From DATJOJ01 sp035507035 (GTDB lineage: Bacteria; Acidobacteriota; Terriglobia; Terriglobales; Acidobacteriaceae), in contig DATJOJ010000003.1 of the NCBI GenBank assembly GCA_035507035.1, positions 62,001 to 126,000 on the forward strand: DNA of 64,000 nucleotides. Reading direction: 5' to 3'. The notes beneath the pieces were generated by a model. It was not told the origin of the DNA. It did no database searches and worked only from the letters and a program-made list of their open reading frames with translations. Shown here piece by piece: positions 1 to 8,951 of this stretch (its first letter is position 1; the number at the start of each line of letters is the position of its first letter). Made by a program: the position numbers and the translations under genes.

Positions 1-933
1 ACGTTGCTGCATGATGTGCTGTTTCGCGCGCTGTCGGCGGCCAAACGACAGGGCGAAGGAGGCAACCAGAGCGCGCCTGCGTGGAAGCAGGTTGAGGGAG
101 CGGAGTACATCGACGAAGTCGTGCTGGTGGACCAGTCTCCGATCGGGCGGACACCGCGATCGAACCCAGTGACCTACATCAAGGCGTTCGACGGAATTCG
201 CGAACTTTATGCTTCATTGCCGGAGGCACAAAAGCGCGGGCTTACGGCGGGACATTTTTCTTTCAATGTTCCGGGCGGGCGCTGCGAGACCTGCCAGGGC
301 GATGGCACGGTCACGGTCGAGATGCAGTTTCTCGCGGACGTCGAACTGATCTGCGAAGAATGTAAGGGGACGCGCTACAAGCCGCAAGTGCTCGAGGTCC
401 GGTATCGCGGGAAGAACATTCATGAAGCGCTAAATCTGACGGTGCAGGAGGCGCTACACTTCTTCGCTAGCGCGCCCAAAATCACGAGCAAACTACGCGT
501 CCTCGAGGAAGTGGGTTTAGGCTATTTGCGGCTGGGACAATCAGCGTCGACGCTTTCCGGCGGTGAGGCGCAACGGATGAAGTTGGCGGCGCACCTGCAG
601 CCGGGTGGGCGGGCGAGCGAGCGGCGGCGGCTCTTGTACATCTTCGACGAGCCAACTACCGGTTTGCACTTTGACGACATCAGCAAACTTCTCGCGGCCT
701 TCCGCCGTCTAATTGAAACAGGCGGTTCGGTAATCGTCATCGAACACAATCTCGAAGTAATCAAGACCGCGGACTGGGTCATCGATCTCGGGCCTGAAGG
801 TGGGGATCGAGGCGGATATGTGGTCGGTTCCGGGCCTCCGGAGGCGATTGCGCGATTGCCGCAATCATATACCGGTCATTTTCTGGCGCATGTGCTCAAC
901 GGAAATGGAACCTCTGGCAATGGCAACCGGTAA
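1..933 (+). CDS. uvrA: UvrA excinuclease ABC subunit A, C-terminal part (cut by window edge)
   Basis: This is the last 310 codons of UvrA, the damage-recognition ATPase of nucleotide excision repair, which loads UvrB onto lesions. The 5' part lies outside the window. Visible are the C-terminal zinc finger (CETC and CEEC spaced as CX2C-X19-CX2C, the UvrA spacing), the ABC signature LSGGEAQRMKLA and the Walker B stretch IFDEPTTGLH, followed by the switch histidine in VIVIEHN. No glycine-rich extension follows and the protein ends in a short polar tail. The TPR gene downstream starts within the last codons (overlap 14 nt), so the two are probably co-transcribed although functionally unrelated. 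Confidence 0.97.
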   Translation, partial: TLLHDVLFRALSAAKRQGEGGNQSAPAWKQVEGAEYIDEVVLVDQSPIGRTPRSNPVTYIKAFDGIRELYASLPEAQKRGLTAGHFSFNVPGGRCETCQGDGTVTVEMQFLADVELICEECKGTRYKPQVLEVRYRGKNIHEALNLTVQEALHFFASAPKITSKLRVLEEVGLGYLRLGQSASTLSGGEAQRMKLAAHLQPGGRASERRRLLYIFDEPTTGLHFDDISKLLAAFRRLIETGGSVIVIEHNLEVIKTADWVIDLGPEGGDRGGYVVGSGPPEAIARLPQSYTGHFLAHVLNGNGTSGNGNR

Positions 934-2248
934 CCGAACTCGCAGCCTGTTGCTGTTTGGAATCATTACACTTTCACTAGCGCAAGCCAGCAGCCAAACG
1001 GTTGGAAGCGGCCAGACAGTGCGGCATCACAAGGTTGCTGAAACGGACTCTTCATTCCCTCCGGAACTCACACAAGCTGAAATTGCGATTGAAAAGAATG
1101 ATTACGCAACTGCCGAGCCATTGCTGAAGAAGGTCGTCGCCGAACACCCGGACAATTATCAGGCGTGGTTTGATCTCGGATTTGTTTATAACGCCGAGGG
1201 AAATGTACCGGAATCGATCGCGGCTTACCGGAAGTCGGTAGCCGCCAAACCGGATGTATTCGAATCGAATCTAAATCTGGGCCTGCAACTGGCGAAGACT
1301 GATCAGCCGGACGCGGAGCAATTTCTGCGCGCGGCTACGACGCTCAAGCCGACCGCAAATGTGGAAGAAGGGCGCGAGCGTGCTTGGCTGTCGCTGGGAC
1401 ATGTAATCGCAAATAGCAAGCCCGATGACGCGATTGAAGCTTTTAAACAGGCAGCAACATTGCAGCCGAAAGATCCCGAACCCCACCTCGCTGCAGGGGC
1501 GCTTCTGGAGAAGGAAAATCGCTTCGGCGATGCCGAAGCAGAATACCGGCTGAGCTTGACGATTGAGCCAAATTCTGCCGATGCTCTGATCGGCCTTTCC
1601 AATATTTATATGCGGGGCCAGCGTTTCGCGGATGCGGAGGAATACCTGCGCAAGCTGGTTGCTGTGCAACCGAACAATGCCGCAGCTCACATGCAACTGG
1701 GACGAGTGATGGCGGCAGCGGGGCACAACGATGCCGCAGTAACAGAGCTACAAACGGCATTGCGGCTAGAACCGAACGATCTGGGGGCGCAGCGCGATCT
1801 GGCCGAGATCTACAACCGCACAGGAAAATACGATGAGGCCGAAAAAAGTTATCGTTTGTTACTGACAACTCACCCAGAAGACGCCGAACTGCATTATGGG
1901 CTGGGCTTGGCTCTGCTTAAGCAAAAGAAATATCCCGCCGCTGAGCAGGAACTCATTTCGGCGATAAAGTTGAAGGCAAATTATGGCGAAGCGTATGGCG
2001 ATCTTGCGGTAGCAGCGTCGGAAAACAAAGATTACGAACTGGCGATCCGCGCGGCCGATGACCGTGCAAAATACTTACCGGAGATTCCGGTGGCTTATTT
2101 CCTGCGAGCCTCGGCGTATGACCACTTGCGGGACTATAAGCAGGCGGCGCAGAATTATCACAAGTTCTTGGAAGTCGCGAACGGTCAATATCCGGATCAG
2201 GAATGGCAAGCCCGGCATCGCCTGATTGCGATCGAGCCAAAGAAATAA
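920..2248 (+). CDS. Secreted tetratricopeptide-repeat protein
   Basis: A 442-residue protein made almost wholly of TPR units from about residue 50 onward, for example AEPLLKKVVAEHPDNYQAWF and repeated A-x-x-x-Y/L plus P-x-x-x-x-A patterns; I count about ten. TPR arrays are protein-interaction scaffolds, so the partner cannot be told from sequence. The chosen ATG at 920 gives a clean signal peptide (basic start NRTR, hydrophobic LLLFGIITLSLAQA, then small residues). An in-frame ATG at 905 is possible; longer forms would bury the signal. It is followed after 2 nt by two further small secreted proteins, so the three probably form one exported complex or pathway. Function unknown. Confidence 0.85.
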   Translation: MATGNRTRSLLLFGIITLSLAQASSQTVGSGQTVRHHKVAETDSSFPPELTQAEIAIEKNDYATAEPLLKKVVAEHPDNYQAWFDLGFVYNAEGNVPESIAAYRKSVAAKPDVFESNLNLGLQLAKTDQPDAEQFLRAATTLKPTANVEEGRERAWLSLGHVIANSKPDDAIEAFKQAATLQPKDPEPHLAAGALLEKENRFGDAEAEYRLSLTIEPNSADALIGLSNIYMRGQRFADAEEYLRKLVAVQPNNAAAHMQLGRVMAAAGHNDAAVTELQTALRLEPNDLGAQRDLAEIYNRTGKYDEAEKSYRLLLTTHPEDAELHYGLGLALLKQKKYPAAEQELISAIKLKANYGEAYGDLAVAASENKDYELAIRAADDRAKYLPEIPVAYFLRASAYDHLRDYKQAAQNYHKFLEVANGQYPDQEWQARHRLIAIEPKK

Positions 2249-2250
2249 CA

Positions 2251-2685
2251 ATGGGGCGCCTCTCGACAATTTTCTTGCTGCTGGCAGTTTCCGTGGCGGC
2301 GTTCGCCTCAAAAGAGCAGACCGTGCAAGAACTCATTGCTCGTGCGGATGCGGCCTCGGCCAATGACCGGCCTGGATTATATGTTGAGATTGCCGAGCGG
2401 CAACTCAAGGCGGCGGACGGGTCATACACCGAAGGTAAGGTTGAAGAAGCCCGGGCCGCAGTGCAGGACGTGGTTACGTACTCCACCAAAGCCCACGATG
2501 CGGCTATTCAAGCCAACAAGAAACTGAAGAATACCGAGCTGGCGCTGCGGAAAATGGCGCACCGCCTGCGTGATTTGAAGCACACTCTGAATTTTGAGGA
2601 CCAGCCGCCAGTGCAAGCGGCAGCGGACAAGCTTCAGACTTTGTCGGACGATTTGCTCTCACAGATGTTCGGGAAGGGTAAATGA
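2251..2685 (+). CDS. Small secreted helical protein, unknown function
   Basis: A 144-residue protein with a signal peptide (MGRLSTIFLLLAVSVAAFA) and a charged, helix-forming mature part without cysteines. It starts 2 nt after the TPR stop codon; the longer frame beginning at 2203 would overlap the TPR gene and hide the signal peptide, so ATG 2251 was chosen. Its stop overlaps the next start (ATGA). Near the mature N-terminus it carries RPGLYVEIAERQLKAAD, which matches a segment of the following gene (RIKLYVEFARDRLNSLE), so the two look like diverged paralogues. I do not recognise a named family. Confidence 0.8.
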   Translation: MGRLSTIFLLLAVSVAAFASKEQTVQELIARADAASANDRPGLYVEIAERQLKAADGSYTEGKVEEARAAVQDVVTYSTKAHDAAIQANKKLKNTELALRKMAHRLRDLKHTLNFEDQPPVQAAADKLQTLSDDLLSQMFGKGK

Positions 2686-3212
2686 TGAGGAAGGTGGGCA
2701 AGTTTGCGTGGATGGGCTTCCTGGTGCTCACGATGCTATCGAGCATGCTTGCCCAACGTCGCGAGCCTCTGAACGATAAAGAGATCGACGAACTGCGCGA
2801 TGCGGCACAGGAACCGGAGGCCCGCATCAAGCTGTACGTCGAATTTGCCCGCGATCGCCTGAATTCGCTTGAGCTGATGCGCGCCGATCCGAAAGTGACC
2901 GACCGGGCGCAGCAGACACACGACAAGCTGCAGAATTTTCTCGACGTGTATGACGAGTTGAATGGAAATATCGACACTTTTGTCGAGCGCAAGGCCGACT
3001 TGCGCAAGCCACTGAAGAAATTAATTGAAGCTGATACGGAATTTCAGGCCAAATTGCGGGCGCTGAAAACTTCTGCCGATGCAAGTCCACAGGAAGAACA
3101 GCAATACCAATTTCTTTTGTCCAACGCAGTAGACACGGTTGACGACAGCCTACATGATCATCAGCAGCTACTGACTGAGCAAGAAGCGGCGTTCAAACAC
3201 AAGAAAAGGTAG
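2682..3212 (+). CDS. Small secreted helical protein, paralogue of the upstream gene
   Basis: A 176-residue protein with an N-terminal hydrophobic signal (FAWMGFLVLTMLSSMLA) followed by long amphipathic helices rich in Glu, Lys and Leu; coiled-coil-like. It overlaps the previous stop codon as ATGA, which indicates translational coupling. The motif LYVEFARDRL is shared with the preceding protein, suggesting tandem duplication. The last residues are strongly basic (KHKKR). No catalytic motif can be seen. With the TPR protein it makes a three-gene exported set of unknown role. Confidence 0.8.
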   Translation: MMRKVGKFAWMGFLVLTMLSSMLAQRREPLNDKEIDELRDAAQEPEARIKLYVEFARDRLNSLELMRADPKVTDRAQQTHDKLQNFLDVYDELNGNIDTFVERKADLRKPLKKLIEADTEFQAKLRALKTSADASPQEEQQYQFLLSNAVDTVDDSLHDHQQLLTEQEAAFKHKKR

Positions 3213-3225
3213 CGCCAGCGGCAAG

Positions 3226-3633
3226 TTATTCGCCGGTACCGCTTAAAACCAGGAAGCGAGGACTGGCGGGATCAGAACCGCTGACAATGATCGTTCCGAG
3301 CCTGGGTCCGGTGACCGCAGGAGTGAAGGTGACATCGATCTTGCAGTCCGCCCCGGGGGCGAGATTGGCCGGACAATCGTTGGCTTCCGTGAAATCGATG
3401 CCGGAGGCGCTGATGTCACTGATAGTTACGTCGGCACTGCTGACGTTGGTAAGCGTGGCAGTCGCCGGCTGACTTCGGATGCCAACAGCCTGCGGGCTGA
3501 ATTCGATCTTCTCCGGCGTGATGGTTACTGAACTGGCTTGGCGTACGGGTTCCGAAACGCCGGTCCTGGCCTGGAGAATCACCGAACTCATCAATAAGGC
3601 TGCAAACACTACAAGAAGAATAGCTTTGCTCAC
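3226..3633 (-). CDS. Secreted ASPM/SPD-2/Hydin-type (choice-of-anchor) beta-sandwich protein
   Basis: A 135-residue exported protein: a signal peptide (VSKAILLVVFAALLMSS), then one immunoglobulin-like ASH/Hydin domain with the usual landmarks FSPQAVGIRSQPATATLTN, a Cys pair in DCPANLAPGADCKIDVTFTP, and the ending FLVLSGTGE. Such domains occur in acidobacterial surface proteins and mediate adhesion or protein contacts. Start choice: a strong AGGAG lies at 3639-3643, five bases before GTG 3633; the GTG at 3639 would overlap the ribosome site itself, so GTG 3633 is preferred. It converges with the small secreted gene at 2682-3212 and is transcribed away from nuoI. Confidence 0.8.
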   Translation of the reverse strand: MSKAILLVVFAALLMSSVILQARTGVSEPVRQASSVTITPEKIEFSPQAVGIRSQPATATLTNVSSADVTISDISASGIDFTEANDCPANLAPGADCKIDVTFTPAVTGPRLGTIIVSGSDPASPRFLVLSGTGE

Positions 3634-3761
3634 GTACACTCCTCTTGGTTTATTTTACCGTGAGTGGATGAGACACTAATACACCTTCGCCTGAGCACTT
3701 CTGGCGGGTTGTCATCGATGGTGAAGATGCATTTGCAGGCCGGTCATCGCCTCCCTTCCGG

Positions 3762-3767
3762 TATACT
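3762..3767 (+). promoter_or_regulatory. -10 box of nuoI, leaderless-type spacing
   Basis: TATACT lies eight bases before the nuoI ATG at 3776 and no Shine-Dalgarno sequence is present. I do not see a convincing -35 at 16-18 bp. The distance would place the transcript start at or next to the start codon. Confidence 0.4.
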
Positions 3768-3775
3768 AGAAAAGA

Positions 3776-4306
3776 ATGGCGATCCTGGAGAACATAGCGG
3801 CCATCGCGAAAGGCATGAGCATTACCTTTCGCGAGATGTTCCAACCCACGCAGGTGGAGAACTATCCTGATGGACCGGGCCCACTGCGGGGCGCGCAGTT
3901 TCAAGAGCGGTTCCGCGGGGTGCACGTGCTGCAGCGGGACGAAAACGGCTTGGAGAAGTGCGTTGCCTGCTTCTTGTGTGCGGCGTCGTGTCCTTCGAAC
4001 TGCATTTACATTGAGGCAGCAGAAAATACGGCCGAGAAGCGGGTCAGTGGCGCGGAACGTTATGCCAAGGTTTACAACATCGATTACAACCGCTGCATTT
4101 TCTGCGGCTATTGTGTGGAAGCCTGCCCGACAGACGCGATCACGCACGGGCATGGCTTCGAACTGGCCACCTTCAACGCCAGCAATCTCGTCTACCGGAA
4201 AGAGCAGATGCTGGCCCCCAAGCCAGCACACATGGGGGCCAATTCGATCTTCAATCAAGCAGAAGTAGTGGGAGGCGCGCCGGCGACGCCGATGCAAAGA
4301 AGCTGA
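3776..4306 (+). CDS. nuoI: NADH-quinone oxidoreductase subunit I (two [4Fe-4S] clusters)
   Basis: A 176-residue protein of NuoI length and form. Two ferredoxin motifs are visible: CVACFLCAASCP near residue 62 and CIFCGYCVEACPTDAITHG near residue 107. The C-terminus is MLAPKPAHMG-like, with YRKEQML typical of NuoI. NuoI sits in the peripheral arm of complex I and passes electrons through clusters N6a and N6b towards quinone. It stands alone here between unrelated genes, with no other nuo genes in the window, so it is either a dispersed copy of a split nuo locus or a second copy of the subunit. Confidence 0.93.
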   Translation: MAILENIAAIAKGMSITFREMFQPTQVENYPDGPGPLRGAQFQERFRGVHVLQRDENGLEKCVACFLCAASCPSNCIYIEAAENTAEKRVSGAERYAKVYNIDYNRCIFCGYCVEACPTDAITHGHGFELATFNASNLVYRKEQMLAPKPAHMGANSIFNQAEVVGGAPATPMQRS

Positions 4307-4333
4307 GAGTTCGGTAAAATTAGAGATCGGGCG

Positions 4334-4362
4334 AAACGCCGGTCCCCAGCGGGCCGGCGTTT
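4334..4362 (+). terminator. Stem-loop between nuoI and metH
   Basis: A perfect 9-bp stem (AAACGCCGG with CCGGCGTTT) encloses an 11-nt loop. Only three T residues close the 3' arm, so termination is possible but could be partial; it might equally be a 5' leader hairpin of metH, whose ATG is 20 bases further on. No cobalamin or SAM riboswitch pattern was recognised. Confidence 0.5.
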
Positions 4363-4381
4363 GTGTATAAGAGCAGCTTTC

Positions 4382-7300
4382 ATGGCTGATTTTCTCCAAA
4401 CCGTAAAACAACGCGTGGTCATCTACGACGGCGCGATGGGCACCAATATTCACACGCGCAACCCTACGCTTGACGATTATTGGGGTAAGGAGAATTGCAG
4501 CGAAGTTCTGGTGCTGAGCCGGCCGGATATTATTCGTGACATTCACGCCGACTTTCTGCGCGTCGGCTGCGACGTGGTGGAGACGGATACATTTGGCGCC
4601 ACGCGCATTGTGCTGAACGAATTCGAGCTCGGCGATCGCGTACACGAGATCAATGTTGCGGCCGCGAAGTTGGCAAAAGAAGTCGCGCAGCAGTTCTCGA
4701 CCAAAGACAAGCCCCGATTCGTCGCCGGTTCGATCGGTCCTTCCACGAAGCTTCCGTCGCTCGGCCACATTTCTTTCGATGCCATGGTTGCAGCCTTCGA
4801 GGAGCAAGCTGCGGCGTTGATCGAAGGCGGCGTCGATATCCTGCTGATTGAAACCTGTCAGGATTTATTACAAGCGAAAATCGGCGTCATTGGAGCGCTC
4901 GAGGCACTACGCAAGGCGGGAAAGCGCCTGCCGGTCACGGTGCAAGTAACCTTGCAGGAATCCGGCACGATGTTGTTGGGCACAGAGATTGGAGCGGCGC
5001 TTACAGCGCTGGAACCTCTGGATGTCGACATCATCGGCATGAACTGCGCCACCGGACCGAAAGAGATGAACGAGGCGGTCCGGTATCTGTCACTGTATTC
5101 GACAAAAGAAGTTTCGGTTCTTCCTAATGCTGGGTTGCCGGTGAATGTAGGCGGTCATGCAGTTTTCAAGCTGACGCCGGCCGAGCTGGCAGAATATCAC
5201 AAGCATTTCGTGCAGGATTACGGGGTTCGCATCGTCGGTGGATGTTGCGGAACGGTTCCGGAACATCTCAAAGCGGTGGTGGAAGCGCTCTCCGGAGTTG
5301 AGCCGGCGAAACGCGACGTCAAGCCAATTGCTTCGGCTTCGAGCGCGTACACGATGGTGCCGCTTGATCTTGATCCCAAGCCGCTGGTTGTCGCGGAAGA
5401 GATGAATACGACGACGCGGGTCGAGCACTTCCGCAACCTGGTTCGGGGAAAGAAATACGACGACATTCTCACGTTGGCAAAAAAGCTGGTCAACGATGGC
5501 TCGCACATGCTCGATTTGTGCTGCGCCATCGTGGGCGAAGACGAGAAGGGCTACATCACTTCGATTCTGGAGAAGATCGCAACGCGCGTGCCGGCACCGA
5601 TTCTGGTCGATTCCACTGAAGCGGATGTGGTCGAAGAAGCGCTGAAGCGCATTCCGGGTAAGGCGATTATCAATTCGATCAACCTGGAAGATGGAGAGAA
5701 GCGTACTTCCAAAGTGCTGCCGATGGCCAAACGTTATGGCGCGGCGGTGATTGCTCTGACGATTGATGAAGATGGAATGGCGCTCACGGCAGAAAAGAAA
5801 ACTGCCATTGCCAAACGTATCTATGATCTGGCGGTCAACAAATATGACATCCGTCCGGTCGACATTATTTTTGACGCGCTGACTCTGCCGATTTCAACCG
5901 GTCAGGAAGAATATCGCACGGCGGGGATTGAGACGCTGAATGCGATCAAGAAAATCAAACAGGAGCTACCCGACGTCAAGACCATCCTTGGCGTCAGCAA
6001 TATCTCCTTTGGCCTCGATGCTTACTCGCGGCGGGTATTAAATTCAGTTTTCATGCACGAAGCGGTAGACCATGGCCTCGACATGGCCATCGTGAACTAC
6101 ACCAAGATTTACCCGCTGTACAAGATTCCTCACGAAGAAGTCGAACTGGCGCGCAAGCTGATTTATCGTGACCAGAGCGACGGCGACCCGCTGCAGAAAT
6201 ACATGCAGCACTTTGCAGGAACCAAGGGCAAAGCGCAGGCCACGACCACGGCGCACGTAGAAACGCTGTCAGTGGAAGACAAATTGAAGTTTGCGATCAT
6301 CAACGGGGAAAAGTCCGTCGGCGATGGCGCTTACAAGAAAACGCTGGAAGAACTTCTCGAAGAAGCACTGGTGCAGTATTCGCCGCTTGAACTGATCAAT
6401 ACAGTTCTGCTCGACGGCATGAAGACGGTCGGTGACCTGTTTGGCGCGCGCAAGATGCAGTTGCCCTCGGTGCTCGACTCAGCGGGGGTGATGAAGCAGG
6501 CGGTCGCTTATCTTGAGCCGAAGATGGAGAAAAAAGCGGGATCGTCGAAAGGCGTCATTGTTCTGGCGACGGTGAAAGGCGATGTTCACGACATTGGCAA
6601 AAACCTCGTGGACATCATTCTCACCAACAACGGTTTTAAGGTTGTAAATCTTGGTATCAAACAACCGGGCGACGCGATCATCAAAGCGGCACTTGAGCAG
6701 CGAGCCGATGCGATTGGACTGAGCGGACTGCTGGTGAAATCGACGTTAGAGATGAAGTACGTTATTCAGGACCTTCAGCGGCAGCAACTGGAATTTCCGG
6801 TGATTTGCGGTGGCGCGGCCCTCACGCGCAAATATGTCGAAGACGATTTGCGGCGGGAGTATGCGAACGGAGTGTTTTACGCCGATGATGCCTTTGCCGG
6901 GCTGCATATCATGGAAGACCTGTCGGCTCCGAATGGGCAGCGCGAGCAACGCTTGCGAGAAGGAAAAACGGTCAAAGAGTACGCCAAGGCGGCCGCTGTT
7001 GATGAAGAATCCGGCCCGGTCTTTGCCGAGCGTAGTGCTGTGGTCGGAGACGCCCCGGACATCCCTGTACCGCCCTTCTGGGGCATTCGGGTGCGGAAAG
7101 ATTTCGATTTGCGGGATATCTTTCCTTACATCAACGACACTGCGCTGTTTAAGAACCAGTGGCAGTTGAAGACGGCGTCGCAGGAAGATTATGCCCGGCT
7201 AGTCGAGCAGAAATACCGGCCAATCAAGAAGCAGATGGAAGAAGAAGTCATCGCCAGCGGATTGTTTGAGCCGAAAGTGGTGTACGGATATTTTCCGGCG

Positions 7301-7885
7301 CAGAGCGAAGGCAATGATGTCATCGTTTACGAGCCTGCCGAGTTCCGCTCGGCCGGACAGCCGGGAGCGGCTGTCCCTACGCGAGAATTATTGCGCTTCA
7401 CCTTCCCACGACAAAGGGAAGGCCGTAAGCTTTGCATCTCCGATTTCTTTGCTCCGAAGAGTGCTGGGAAAATGGATGTGATCGGGCTGTCGCTGGTAAC
7501 GATTGGCGCAAAAGCGTCAGAAGAAACGCAGCGATTGTTTGAGGGCGGCGAGTACACGAAATATCTCTACCTGCACGGGCTCAGCGTGGAAACTGCCGAG
7601 GCGCTGGCGGAATATCTGCACAAGAAGATTCGCGAGGACCTCGGGATAGCCGGCGAGGATTCGCCGCACATTCGCGATCTGTTCCACCAGAAATATCGCG
7701 GATCGAGGTATTCGTTCGGATATCCCGCGTGCCCGAATTTAGAAGATCAAACCAAGCTGTTTGCGCTGCTACATCCGGAGGAGAACGTCGGAGTCAGGTT
7801 AACGACTGGCTTCTTACTGGAACCAGAGCAGAGCACATCTGCGATTGTTGTGCACCATCCCGCGGCCAAGTATTTCGTGGTCTAG
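4382..7885 (+). CDS. metH: Cobalamin-dependent methionine synthase
   Basis: A full-length, four-module MetH of 1167 residues that transfers a methyl group from methyltetrahydrofolate to homocysteine through cobalamin. Modules in order: homocysteine-binding barrel (zinc ligands in GMNCATGP near 222 and GGCCGT near 287), pterin-binding barrel (about 340-600), the B12 cap and Rossmann domain (GDVHDIGKN near 735, with the cobalt-ligating His), and the SAM-dependent reactivation domain (about 900-1167; RYSFGYPACPN near 1108). The E. coli enzyme has GYPACPD at that last motif, so Asp is Asn here. The ATG at 4382 was preferred to an in-frame TTG at 4361, which lies within the upstream hairpin. Confidence 0.98.
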   Translation: MADFLQTVKQRVVIYDGAMGTNIHTRNPTLDDYWGKENCSEVLVLSRPDIIRDIHADFLRVGCDVVETDTFGATRIVLNEFELGDRVHEINVAAAKLAKEVAQQFSTKDKPRFVAGSIGPSTKLPSLGHISFDAMVAAFEEQAAALIEGGVDILLIETCQDLLQAKIGVIGALEALRKAGKRLPVTVQVTLQESGTMLLGTEIGAALTALEPLDVDIIGMNCATGPKEMNEAVRYLSLYSTKEVSVLPNAGLPVNVGGHAVFKLTPAELAEYHKHFVQDYGVRIVGGCCGTVPEHLKAVVEALSGVEPAKRDVKPIASASSAYTMVPLDLDPKPLVVAEEMNTTTRVEHFRNLVRGKKYDDILTLAKKLVNDGSHMLDLCCAIVGEDEKGYITSILEKIATRVPAPILVDSTEADVVEEALKRIPGKAIINSINLEDGEKRTSKVLPMAKRYGAAVIALTIDEDGMALTAEKKTAIAKRIYDLAVNKYDIRPVDIIFDALTLPISTGQEEYRTAGIETLNAIKKIKQELPDVKTILGVSNISFGLDAYSRRVLNSVFMHEAVDHGLDMAIVNYTKIYPLYKIPHEEVELARKLIYRDQSDGDPLQKYMQHFAGTKGKAQATTTAHVETLSVEDKLKFAIINGEKSVGDGAYKKTLEELLEEALVQYSPLELINTVLLDGMKTVGDLFGARKMQLPSVLDSAGVMKQAVAYLEPKMEKKAGSSKGVIVLATVKGDVHDIGKNLVDIILTNNGFKVVNLGIKQPGDAIIKAALEQRADAIGLSGLLVKSTLEMKYVIQDLQRQQLEFPVICGGAALTRKYVEDDLRREYANGVFYADDAFAGLHIMEDLSAPNGQREQRLREGKTVKEYAKAAAVDEESGPVFAERSAVVGDAPDIPVPPFWGIRVRKDFDLRDIFPYINDTALFKNQWQLKTASQEDYARLVEQKYRPIKKQMEEEVIASGLFEPKVVYGYFPAQSEGNDVIVYEPAEFRSAGQPGAAVPTRELLRFTFPRQREGRKLCISDFFAPKSAGKMDVIGLSLVTIGAKASEETQRLFEGGEYTKYLYLHGLSVETAEALAEYLHKKIREDLGIAGEDSPHIRDLFHQKYRGSRYSFGYPACPNLEDQTKLFALLHPEENVGVRLTTGFLLEPEQSTSAIVVHHPAAKYFVV

Positions 7886-7911
7886 AGATCAGCGGACTGG
7901 TTCCGAGAAAT

Positions 7912-8442
7912 TCAGCCGGCGAGCCACAAGATCATTAAATCTTCATCCACGTAGCGATCGGCGACTTTCAGCGTACGTGCATCACGGCCGTAGACCTCGA
8001 ATGCCAGCGATTCGTAGAGCTTCCTGGCTGCAGTTTGATCGGTACCGACGCTGAGCACGACTTGCTCAATTCCGGGGACTGCCTTGGCGCGCTCGAGCGT
8101 TTCTGAGAGCAACACGCGCGCAATTCCTTTTCTCCGCCATTCCGGCTTGACGTAGACTCCCCAGATGACTGCTCGATGACGTTTCTTGTCGCCACTCAAG
8201 CGCCCGAATCCGACCATGCCGATAAATAGATCTTCGGTGAAGGCGCCAAGAACGAAGGAATCGACATCTTCCCCGGAACCGAGTTTCTGCTCGATAGTTT
8301 CAATGGTGATGGCGCGATGTTCTTCCGAAGATTCGTTGAAGGCCAACGGTTCGTGTTCCAGAGCTTCGAGACGAAGACCGTAGTAGGCGTGCGCGTCTTC
8401 GGCGGTGAGACGGCGAATTTCGATCTGTTCGGCCGGAGGCAT
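7912..8442 (-). CDS. GNAT-family N-acetyltransferase
   Basis: A 176-residue GCN5-related acetyltransferase. Acetyl-CoA motif A is clear (VYVKPEWRRKGIARVLL, the R-x-x-G-x-A loop) and the C-terminal half has the QTAARKLYESLAFEVYG segment found in motif B. The N-terminus IEIRRLTAEDAHAYYGLRLEAL is the usual first strand and helix. The substrate (small amine or protein N-terminus) cannot be read from sequence. A GGAG seven bases before the ATG supports the start. It converges with metH. Confidence 0.92.
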   Translation of the reverse strand: MPPAEQIEIRRLTAEDAHAYYGLRLEALEHEPLAFNESSEEHRAITIETIEQKLGSGEDVDSFVLGAFTEDLFIGMVGFGRLSGDKKRHRAVIWGVYVKPEWRRKGIARVLLSETLERAKAVPGIEQVVLSVGTDQTAARKLYESLAFEVYGRDARTLKVADRYVDEDLMILWLAG

Positions 8443-8559
8443 AAAGGAACTCCGATATGCGAATCAAAATGCCCCTGAAAATCCTATCTATTTAAACACA
8501 CGCAGCAAATGCGATTAGTGACAAAGCCGATTGGTGTAGCATAGGCGCATCTTTTGCTT

Positions 8560-8865
8560 ATGAAAACGTGGACGGTATGGCTGCGGCAAATCCTGTTCTA
8601 TGCGCTCGCCGGCATCATTGTGCTCACGGGACTGGTGTACGTCGGCGACTATGTTTCGATTCGTTACAAGGTTCCCCAGAGCCGGGCACAATTCGGGACG
8701 GTTACGGTCACCAAGCTTTACGTGATCCACGAGAAAAACAATAAGACGGAATATGAGTTGGCCCCGTCGGAAGACCGGACCTGCGTGCATTCCCTTTTTC
8801 CGCAATTAGGCTATACGCCGTGCTGGTATTTGAGCAGGCACAGTGAGGAACACATCGAGATCTGA
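8560..8865 (+). CDS. Small single-pass membrane protein, unknown
   Basis: 101 residues: one N-terminal membrane segment (ILFYALAGIIVLTGLVYVGDY) followed by an extracytoplasmic domain with two Cys (CVHSLFPQLGYTPCWYL) that could form a disulfide, and a His/Glu-rich end. The ATG at 8560 is preferred to an upstream TTG. I do not recognise a family. Confidence 0.7.
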   Translation: MKTWTVWLRQILFYALAGIIVLTGLVYVGDYVSIRYKVPQSRAQFGTVTVTKLYVIHEKNNKTEYELAPSEDRTCVHSLFPQLGYTPCWYLSRHSEEHIEI

Positions 8866-8951
8866 TGTGGGACAAGTGCGATTACGCCCGTAACGCTCGC
8901 ACGGATCAGTTTTGTTGAGAGCATGGGCCCAAGGCTGTTACTTTCGAAGCA

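Noticed and set aside
4307..4381. Cobalamin or SAM riboswitch before metH
   Set aside because: Only 75 bases are available and none of the conserved riboswitch boxes are seen; just a short hairpin.
3650..4807. 385-residue minus-strand frame
   Set aside because: It lies opposite nuoI and the start of metH, both certain genes; its composition is Arg/His-rich shadow sequence without domain features.
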